64,000 nt of DNA from Desmodesmus armatus. Taxonomy: Eukaryota; Chlorophyta; Chlorophyceae; Sphaeropleales; Scenedesmaceae. Location: NCBI GenBank assembly GCA_007449985.2, contig VIIQ02000015.1, forward strand, positions 186,001 through 250,000, in the 5' to 3' direction. The position numbers were made by a program, and so were the translations under genes. Position 1 is the stretch's first letter; each line of letters opens with the position of its first letter. Positions 57,477 through 64,000 of the stretch are shown here, piece after piece. The notes below the pieces were generated by a model. The model was not told the origin of the DNA. It made no database searches and saw only the letters and a program-made list of their open reading frames with translations.

Positions 57477-57622
57477 CAGGAGGCAGGGCAGCAGGGGGGC
57501 GGCCGGGCTCTGCCCGGCAGCAGCAGCAGCAGCAGCCAGGGGTAGGGCTGGAGGCCGGGCTGGTGGGAGGGGTCGCCAGCAGCAGCAGTTTGGCGGCAGG
57601 CTGGGTGGGCGGTTTGGTGTGA
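51540..57622 (+). CDS. NPPF-motif methyltransferase-like protein (N6-adenine MTase class)
   Basis: Exons 51540-51847, 52072-52179, 55154-55279, 55961-56109, 56504-57111 and 57341-57622. All phases agree, giving 526 residues. Conserved blocks: ALRVYDPYYCEG, GYESVYNRNEDFY, VLVTNPPFSGDH (motif IV (D/N/S)PP(Y/F) of amino-methyltransferases) and LLVPQYVARKAFF. This block set resembles the protist and algal group labelled site-specific adenine DNA-methyltransferase (PANTHER PTHR39444, recalled from memory). The substrate (DNA, rRNA or other) is unknown. Exon 1 encodes an acidic Ala-rich leader. Exon 5 is a 200-residue Ala/Gln insert, followed by a conserved-looking block (FQCVWFFSLGERHHKPVVEWLQ, FTVVGTIKEVPQ). 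The terminal exon has LSPAERRWRKKMAAAG, then poly-Gln. Intron 2 (about 3 kb) holds a LINE. Exon 4 has two partial upstream copies. Confidence 0.75.
52525..53172 (+). CDS. LINE ORF1-like protein
   Basis: 215 codons; a second ATG at 52639 (MSPLKLDVQQD) is an equally good start. The region WEIFDVEAAACSG...YRVVFSVQKVEEAELI...VKVSVWVDLTW has the beta-alpha-beta rhythm of an RRM-like domain. A basic Gln/Asn-rich stretch (NRNQGKKKGNCNG) follows, suggesting nucleic-acid binding. Stop at 53170. ORF2 starts 37 bases later. Confidence 0.6.
   Translation: MACKRCACCPECCTAWLQNIYACGCAGSKWGCVYVRLIMSPLKLDVQQDAKRADKLAAARITVASVLGSSIRTEPQESWEIFDVEAAACSGKEDKGCYRVVFSVQKVEEAELIMMHAQELKQRVQGREVKVSVWVDLTWQEQANKRLIKANRGYQDTLTRIQANRNQGKKKGNCNGWDLDRAFTIENGVRKVWFADALPAGGQQQRGAAMEVEGA
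53209..54447 (+). CDS. LINE ORF2 N-terminus: apurinic-type endonuclease
   Basis: 412 codons. The EEP-fold signature residues are all visible in order: WN near residue 5, LLLSELG (Glu, about 38), GQGLCLYVRDGL, CVYLPP, LGDMNAHTG (Asp/Asn), GGGVLDYAMVS and ATSDHNVLV (final Asp-His). The nuclease looks intact. After it comes an Arg-rich linker (RNGRPKKWWFRQCK). The frame then runs out at the deletion point, where the reverse transcriptase should follow. In active LINEs this nuclease nicks the target for reverse transcription. Confidence 0.8.
   Translation: MKVWGWNVGVMTPEQAATWGAAWLSMARRGDLDMLLLSELGHTCPAFEGFTAFEGVRSPFRSDGGAGRGQGLCLYVRDGLAPFCSLVKSTQCWVWVKVRLPGRRPLFVCCVYLPPVSSKLWRSSSADPTACGDLVEAFHALQSDIVLLQQQGEVCVLGDMNAHTGELDDRSLGCDAVLDDLGSPGDQPAAVPARHNSDTSPVNQSGRLLIELCTATKCLLLNGRASGDEIGGATFRPYGLRQGRGGGGVLDYAMVSASLFPRVQSLRVVADEQVVATSDHNVLVCTVSVPKLCRARQARREAAQLFVKWDESRREDYRVLLASSEYAQKRGEVMLALQQGMLSVGEASDLWGCVLLDAAREIFGDGSPGGTLRNGRPKKWWFRQCKHEHAALQAALQRPQLTLVRLPLVQCL
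54438..55022 (+). CDS. LINE ORF2 C-terminus with zinc knuckle
   Basis: 194 codons in a different frame from the endonuclease. It begins SMSTYEQWFA, includes RSLSAFRLGAHSFEVATGRW and the CxxC-x8-H-x4-C knuckle (CQLCGEGVGDEFH...C) seen at the end of many LINE ORF2 proteins, and ends in an Asp/Glu-rich tail. The junction with the upstream ORF near 54440 marks the internal deletion. Confidence 0.75.
   Translation: MSMSTYEQWFATEPVRESYSSGCVSEVPGYVANTAGIPAQHVRSLSAFRLGAHSFEVATGRWSRCPREQRICQLCGEGVGDEFHVVFECGGQEVPRQLHAELFEAFGGWSHISPAALPTDAMRQFMAQDPRWVASFINACERRAQDDPPDDVVFGDPIDSSDDFVDCSEGDDGDDVFDFLDHILASDGFVSVPP
55530..55800 (+). repeat. Two partial copies of methyltransferase exon 4
   Basis: GGTGTCTGTTGGTGCCC.AGTATGT.GCGCGCA occurs at 55540-55575 and 55697-55732 before the true exon (55966-56000). 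The second copy extends to GTCAACAACCAGCGCCC, so it includes half the exon, with a CATCAG acceptor. C-rich tracts separate the copies. Confidence 0.85.
57205..57297 (-). mobile_element. LINE-tail-like repeat (antisense) in terminal intron
   Basis: GTACGGTACAGTGCACACGT, ATTGGGGACAAAGTCCCAAT, then CTAGAGAGCCAAGG and GAGGGTGCCCAC. Same body as 19407-19530. It fills much of the intron 57112-57340. Confidence 0.7.
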
Positions 57623-59129
57623 TGCTGCAGCCGGGCTTGCAGCAACAGCAGCCAGCTGCAGGGGAGCACCCAACAGCCGGGCGTGTGGGCGGCCGGCAGC
57701 AGCAGCAGCAGCAGCAGCAGCAGCCGGCAGGGCGGCGCACACCTTTTTGACAGGGCGCACCTACATCAGCTGGCAGAGAGGCTGGCAGCGCTCCGCACCA
57801 CTTTGGCTTGAAACTCAGAAAACCAGCTGCAGGCCTTCACGGTTGCCAACATACAGCCAGTAACAGCGATGCTGCGAGCAATGGGGCGCAACACTGAACA
57901 AGCAACAGCAGCGCCATGAGCCGCAGGCAACAGCAGGCAGTGTGCAGCACAGGGCACTGCTGCTGAAGCGGCTGCTCCTCGGCTGGGCTGTGGCAGAAAC
58001 ATGATGATGAGCTGCTGTTGCACACAGCACTGGTTCCCCAGGAATGCACTGCGCTGAGCTGTTGTGATGGGCCACGCGGCAGCTGTTTGTTGTGTGAGGA
58101 TTCACACTGTAGCGCTTGATATGCGTGAATGTCTGCCTGAGCAGTATCAGCGGGTGGGCACACTGGGGCCTTACCACACAGCAGCAGTGGAAGCACAACA
58201 GGGAGCAGTATCGCTGATGGTGTTGGGGCCATGGCATCCCGGGCGGCATGGGCAGCAGCCCCCAAGCTGTGGAGCTGAGGTTTCTGGCAGTCGCGGTGGG
58301 CAAGGGAGCAGGTGCGCTGGTTGGGCTGTCACATAAACATTGTTGCTGTGTTTGGCAGCGCTGTGCTGGGCATGCCTTGACAGCGTGACAGCTGACAGCC
58401 GGCATCATCAGCGTAGTTGAGTGAAGGCAGTGTCTGCACACCTGGCACATCTGTCACACTGCACTGACATGCCTTCTCACAGGTGTTGCTTTGTCAGAGT
58501 GTGTTCGGCACCCCGCCACATCTGCTGGTTCTGTCTCATCAACCACTTCCCTACGCTGTCGTGTTGTGGTTCGCAGGTGCTTGATGCTCTATTCGTAACA
58601 CAGCTGCTCGATGGTAACCTACAGGAGCCCTGTTCCTGCCCTGATTCACCCACACCAGCACATGTGACGCCCACAGCAGCTGTGGCATATGGGCCTCCAG
58701 GGTGCAGCAGCTGGCATTGCCAGGCGAAGAGAAGGATCAAGTTGGGGTGTGTATTATGATGCTATCGGAAATCACGGAGCAAAGGAGGCGCTGCAGCCGT
58801 TTGCTCAGCAATGCTGTTGGGATCGTGACATGTTGTTCATTTTTGACCAGAGACAGCTCAGCTGTTGAGAGCTCGCTAAGGAATGCGTTCAATCAGACTT
58901 CAAACTTTAGTTCTCGACAAAGGCTGCCCGACTATGCAACTGCACTAGGTCTTTTGAGCAACCATCAGGACTGCTGAGCAGTCCTAGGTCACCGGCAAAG
59001 TCATGGCTTGCAAAAGACCCAATCAGGCCTTATGTATATATGTAGAGCTCGGATGCACGAGGCAGCTGAGCTGTTGACGCTTGGGCACCATTTGGGCACC
59101 ACCAGCTACAGTATGAGCCCTGTCAGCTG
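57623..59129. other. No gene recognised
   Basis: A CAG repeat at 57695-57725, then unassigned sequence. Possible splice-like segments at 58480-58580 could not be tied to a gene. Confidence 0.45.
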
Positions 59130-62100
59130 ATGCTGGGGCGCCAAGCAGCACTGTCACTTGCAGTACTATGGGCATGCAGCACCATATGCTGGACAGCTAA
59201 TGGTGGACCGAATCCAACCCCTGTAACAACATGCACAGCTGCAGCAACCGTGAAGAGGTGCCCCACAGCGCTGGAGGCTGCACAGTTTCTGACACAGGTG
59301 TGTGATAATTGCTGATGGGGGAAGAAAATGTTACACGCAGACACATTAAGCCAACAGTGTGTGATTGCTGTGGCATAGATTGAAGGCCTTTCCCTATATG
59401 TTCTCACACTCCTTGTCAACCAAGTTGTTGTGCATCACAACATGGTCCTTACACAGAACAGCAGCTATCTGCCCATCAGCAATGCTGCCTGGAGCGGGCC
59501 GCTGGCCACACTCTGCAGCAGCACAGCCACGCAGTACACGCCTTCCCTTATCATCTACAGCTTTCCAGCTTGCAACTATTTCGCCAGCACGATGCCAGCC
59601 GGGGCCCTGGTAAGTGGAATTGTGTGATGTGACACAAGGACTCCTGCAGGAACGTATCATTGCACGTCATGCAGGAACGTACCATGCACGGCATGCAGGA
59701 ACGTACCATGCACGGCATGCAGGAACGTACCATGCACGGCATGCAGGAACGAACCATGCACGACATGCAGGAACGTACCATGCAGGACATGCGGGAACGT
59801 ACCATGCTGAACTGCAGTGCAGCAGAGTGTGCTGAGCCTTGCAGGCGGCATGAGGCTTACTGCACCCTTCTGTTGCGTGTGCAGGTGCTCAGCAATGGCG
59901 ATGCTCGCATAGCAGCAAAGGGCGGGCACACTGGCGGTTCCGACACTATCTATCACAACCAGGCTGGCTTCGGCAGCACACTGTACAACGACCCCGACCT
60001 GCAAACGATTGGAGCAGATGGATCAAGCAGAAACATGTACGTAGCATAAGCCGCAGCGCGAGCACCTGACACACGTCAGCACAGCCTGATCCCTGCACCC
60101 ACGAAGTGTGCAGGACCCGTGCATGCTGGTTCAGCCAATAAAGCCACAGTTACAGGACTTGGTACAGTGGTTGGGCGCTGCAACGCCGTACAGCCCACAA
60201 GGGAGCCAGAGGCTCAAGGAATACAGTCATCATCTCCTTGTTGTGCACCCTCTGCTTCGTAGGTATGATGGGCTCATTTTGAGTTTTGACTTGACCCCGA
60301 CACTGTCAGGCCCCGTGGCGTTCACGTGAGTGCTACAAGCAGCTGCCGAAGCATGGCACCTACTTTTACTGCAGGTTGACCAAGCAGCAGCAATATCAAG
60401 TGTAGTGTAACACATGCGCCGCTCCTTGCTGCATCTGTCATCAGTGATCATTCTGGAGATTGCTGACTGCCTTCTCAGATGACGCTGGCTGTGCATTGCT
60501 CCCTCATTGTGCAGGTTTGTGTGGGGTTCAGAAGAATACAGTGATATGAATGGTGCCTCAGTGGTTAGTGAGTATCTGATGCACACACTTCACGCCTTTG
60601 TGAGTGCATGCGCATCAAGCGTCACTGCGGCAGTATTGCATCCTCATGTGTGTGCAATACAACCTGCAAGCAATTTCAACCTCGACTCTCCCATTCTGGT
60701 GTGAATTGCTCCTAGGCCTCCCATGGTGCTCATGTGCTGAATGCTCTGGTCTACCGCCATTGCTGTTGCCTGTGCAGGCACTGGCCCTGACATGTTTGGC
60801 TTTTTTGTGTCGTCAGGAGGTAAGCCAAACCTTTACATGCCTGCAGCGACGCCCAATGCTGAACAATTACAGGCCTGCAGCGACGCCCAATGTTGAACCT
60901 TTACAGGCCTGCAGCGACGCCCAATGCATCACCCATGTTGCCTCATACTTGTGCTTGATACTGCGTGCCGTGTGCAGGGGGAGCAAAGACAAACATCGCA
61001 GTCATTACGGTGTCAGGCAGCCCCCGGCCAGTCAGCTGCCAAACAGTCACCACCCAAAACGGCAACTACATCCTGGGGGCGGAGAAGGCAACTGACATCT
61101 ACGGCCTGTCTGTGACGTTCAACACGACCACTGTCAACGTCGTCGCTGGTATGTCGCTGCACGGCCACGGTCCTTTCAGTTTGAGCACATGCGCGCTTCC
61201 CATGTGACCTTATCATAGCGCAGCCAGGGTGCGTTCGGGTCAAGGCTTTTGAGTGGTGCGGGCCGACCCTCTTCAGTGCTCAGCAAGCCTCAGGCAGGCA
61301 GGGGAAGGCAAAGTCACTCATCACTGTTCTGACTAGGCTAACTTGTCACCGTTGGCGGGCCCCTCATGCATCCACCAGCACAGCCCCTGCTATGCAACCA
61401 CCCAAATAGTGAAATCCAATTGTGTGTGATGGGTTTTCCTTGAGGCCTGACGGTGGGCTGGGCGCGGACAGGGGCAGATCTGCCCCCTGCCCCCGCCCCT
61501 CTAGAGGCTGTGCTGGCACGTGCCCCAGGCCGGCTGCCCAACATGAGAGCTCAGATTCACCTGTGCTGCACTGAACACCCCACTAGCTCAATTGTTGCAT
61601 GCCCTGGTGGCTACACTCCGTCCTGCTGTGGCTGTGTCTGTTGTAGTAAGATTGCAGAGGCTGAAGCTGCCGTCTCTGTCACCGAAAAGAAGTGGTTAGT
61701 GATGCATATGCATGTGCAGCTGAAGCTAGACGTACTGCTGTGGCTGCGTCTGTCTTCCCTCCTGATGTGGTGGCCCTGCAGGCACAACATACACCTTCAA
61801 ACTCGTCATTGTTGATGGTGAGCTGCTGCATATAGACACGCGCCGACCTGGATGCTGACAGTGCACAGTACAGTACAGTACAGTACAGTGCAGTACAGTG
61901 CAGTTCAGTACACAAACAGTTTGCAGGTGTGCAAAAGGTCAATGCCAGGACAACCACACTGCATGCACCCCTTGTTACCACCCTGTTCCATAGCTCTCAT
62001 TGCAGGTCTGCGCTGTGCTTCTTGCCTGCAGGTTTAACTACCAAACCGGCAGAGTCGTTGGCCAAGCTGGACTGTGTCGTGGTGATCAAGGCAGGCAGCC

Positions 62101-63680
62101 TGGCGTTCACGGTGCCTGTTTCATCCCTCACGCCATCACCCTCACCTTCACCAGCAGTACCCAGCCCATCCCCATCACCAGCAGTACCCAGCCCATCACC
62201 TTCACCCAGCCCCTCACCCTCACCTTCACCCAGCCCCTCACCCTCACCCTCGCCCAGCCCGTCACCTTCACCCTCACCTTCACCTTACCCTCGCCCAGCC
62301 CCTCACCCTCACCCTCGCCCTCGCCCTCGACGGCCGCGCCCAGCCCGTCACCTTCGCCTGAGCCTGACAGCCCTTCGCCCTCCCCTAATCCTCATAGCCC
62401 CTCGCCGTCGCCCACCCCTGACAGCCCCTCTCCATCACCTACTCCTGACAGCCCCTCCCCTTCACCTACCCCTGACAGCCCCTCGCCGTCGCCCACCCCC
62501 GACAGCCCCTCTCCATCACCTACTCCTGAAAGTCCCTCGCCCTCCCCTCAACCTGACAGTCCCTCGCCCTCCCCTCAACCTGACAGCCCTTCACCCTCCC
62601 CTGAACCCGACAGCCCCTCCCCACCACCTGACCCTGATAGTCCTTCACCCTCTCCCAGCCCCGACAGCCCTTCGCCCTCCCCCGCGCCCGACAGCCCCTC
62701 ACCCTCCCCTACCCCTGACAGTCCCTCCCCTCAGCCCAACAGCACCTCTCCGTCCCCTACACCTGACAGTCCAACACCCTCCCCTCCACCACCAGCAGCT
62801 TCTGCAGACAGCCCCTCACCCTCCCCTCCCCCTAACAGCCCCTCACCCTCCCCACCCCCACAACCAGCAGCACCATCCACCAACATCCCCTCACCACCCA
62901 CAGCGCCTACAGTGCAGCACAGCAGCAGCCCCTCACCAGGCCCCTCATCCACCATTCAGCCCTCTCCCAGTCCCAAGCCCAGCCCAAGTCCCAGCCCAAG
63001 TCCTGGGCCAGCACTGCCAGCTTTTGTGCCCAGCCCACCTGTATTGCCGCCTCTGCCTCCTGTGGACAACTCCGGTGTGCTTGTCAAGTGAGTGTGGTGC
63101 GCCATCACTGGCCGGCAAGGGTGGTTGTGGCCATTAGTGCCAGTCAGCAGTAGGAGTCTGCGCAGCATGAATACCGCGTAGGAGTGCAGCAGATAAAAGC
63201 TGCTGCCTGAGATGGTGCTGTTGGGGTCATGCACACCAATGCTCACCTTGAACTGCCTGGAGCTCAGTGTTCAGCACAAACGCGCATCTCACGGGGCTGT
63301 ACCACATGCATAGTGCGTGCCAGCAATCCTCGTGTGTCAACCTGTCATCCCTGGGTATTCACCATTGTCCTGTCCTGCCCTGCAACTGTGCTGCCATATT
63401 GAATCGGTCTGTCCTGCACGTGCTGATGGCTGCCTGGCGCAGGGGTGGCGCTGTCAGTATAACAGGCGTCACAATCCAGACTTCGATATCTGTTTCATCT
63501 GTCAGCAGTGGCATCTCGGGCAACAGCGACAACTCACCGGCGCCTCAAGCACTGAAGACCCGCACCGCTGCCTTCAATGAAACTTTGGGGTTCTGGACTC
63601 TGGGGGTGTCGATTGAGGTGTCTGCCGTGTTTCAGCTGAAAAGGTACGGCGAGTGGTCCTCCAAGCAGGGGTTTGATTAG
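59130..63680 (+). CDS. Secreted choice-of-anchor domain protein with long Ser-Pro-rich region (cell-wall type)
   Basis: Exons 59130-59297, 59379-59609, 59885-60036, 60263-60325, 60515-60567, 60778-60819, 60978-61148, 61782-61817, 62032-63087 and 63443-63680 (or a donor at 63644). Phases agree at all junctions; the 59379 acceptor (CATAG) is the weakest. [18 protein letters not shown] is a signal peptide. The blocks [40 protein letters not shown] and [12 protein letters not shown] form a choice-of-anchor-L-like domain. About 330 residues of (SP)n and PDSPSPSPT repeats follow, likely hydroxyproline-glycosylated wall material. A final domain ([13 protein letters not shown]...[14 protein letters not shown]) is unassigned. 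The Ser-Pro frame shifts by one base near 62286, so the copy as printed is broken or mis-sequenced. It may extend past the window. Confidence 0.7.
59650..59817 (+). repeat. 24-base minisatellite, seven units
   Basis: GAACGTACCATGCACGGCAT+GCAG is repeated about seven times with changes in the first and last units, in the intron 59610-59884 of the choice-of-anchor gene. Each unit ends in ATGCAG, giving repeated potential acceptors. Confidence 0.9.
60129..60220 (-). mobile_element. LINE 3'-end fragment (antisense)
   Basis: CACAGTTACAGGAC...GTGGTTGGGC...CAGCCCACAAGGGAGCCAGAGGCTCAAG. The last 21 bases are the reverse complement of the LINE 3' UTR at 55019-55041. Intronic (60037-60262). Confidence 0.7.
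60831..60925 (+). repeat. Three tandem 32-base units
   Basis: ACAGGCCTGCAGCGACGCCC-AATG units at 60837, 60870 and 60902, inside intron 60820-60977. Confidence 0.85.
61858..61915. repeat. (GTACA)n microsatellite
   Basis: CAGTACAGTACAGTACAGTA with GTGCA variants in intron 61818-62031. Confidence 0.85.
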
Positions 63681-64000
63681 GGCACCCTGTGCTGGGCTGT
63701 GGCAATGTGCCCCAGCAGCCCCTGGGTGGCGCTGCGCAGCTGCGCAGCCTTGTGTTGCAGTGCATACACTGTGCGGCTCAGCACGTATGGCTTGCCGCAC
63801 CAACACCACCAGTCAGTAGTCTGACCTCAACAACTGTAGGGCCAGCATGCTGCCCTGCAGGCTGCAAAGCCCTTCTCAGCGCATGCATGCTTGCATTCAG
63901 GAGGTGCATTGACATTACCCACAGCAATGGAGAGAGATAGTGCACCATGGCAAACTGCGTGCAAACAGTCACAACAGCATGTCGCATGCGCTGGCGTCTT
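63681..64000. other. No gene recognised at window end
   Basis: Either 3' flank or intron of the wall-protein gene, depending on whether the donor at 63644 is used. Confidence 0.4.

Noticed and set aside
57248..57760. Minus-strand Ala/Cys-rich frames opposite the poly-Gln exon
   Set aside because: A repeat-driven reading of the CAG run on the other strand.
59650..59817. Regular 24-base repeats considered as CRISPR
   Set aside because: The units are contiguous with no unique spacers and sit in a eukaryotic intron.

Overview
This window is nuclear DNA of a eukaryote, most likely a chlamydomonadalean (volvocine-type) green alga. The evidence is intron-dense genes with short exons, a plant-type SYP5 SNARE, a cell-wall-type protein with long Ser-Pro blocks, p25-alpha and EF-hand proteins typical of ciliated cells, CAG/CTG and CA/TG microsatellites, and LINE and CACTA transposons. 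The species cannot be named from the sequence. No prokaryotic operon, rRNA, tRNA or CRISPR array was seen.

Layout. 1-775: worn 3' end of a non-LTR retrotransposon. 2884-9671 (+): a 12-exon alpha/beta-hydrolase-like gene. 12405-21561 (-): a 17-exon gene combining an N-terminal helical region, an EF-hand and two p25-alpha (TPPP) domains. 22339-25307 (+): a complete SYP5-type Qc-SNARE, divergent from the p25 gene. 27291-29376 (+): a nucleotide-sugar-transporter-like gene. 31380-34349 (-): a type I membrane protein whose C-terminus resembles the V-ATPase accessory protein ATP6AP2. 35887-38789: a CACTA transposon with terminal inverted repeats and a 3-bp target duplication. 38897-39531 (+): part of an unrecognised membrane protein gene. 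40768-43667 (-): an aquaporin-family gene. 45631-46956 (+): a small secreted Cys-rich protein. 48866-49676: an inverted-repeat element. 49914-50957 (-): an Ala-rich protein. 51540-57622 (+): an NPPF-motif methyltransferase-like gene carrying an internally deleted LINE in intron 2. 59130-63680 (+): a secreted choice-of-anchor plus Ser-Pro-rich wall-type protein.

Exon models were built by hand from GT/GC-AG boundaries. Reading phase was checked across every junction, and nearly all junctions agree in phase. There is no operon logic. The gene set is housekeeping endomembrane traffic (SNARE, sugar transporter, ATP6AP2-like), cytoskeleton or cilium (p25-alpha), membrane transport (MIP), extracellular matrix, and a nucleic-acid methyltransferase.

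The most striking property is structural. In most of the modelled genes a short piece of an exon, usually its 3' end with the splice donor, is repeated once or more in a neighbouring intron. Introns also hold LINE-tail fragments, foldback hairpins and minisatellites. Candidate protein-level oddities are a His at the expected SNARE zero-layer Gln, a Leu in place of the usual Arg after the second aquaporin NPA, GC-AG introns in two adjacent genes, and a one-base frame break inside the Ser-Pro repeat.
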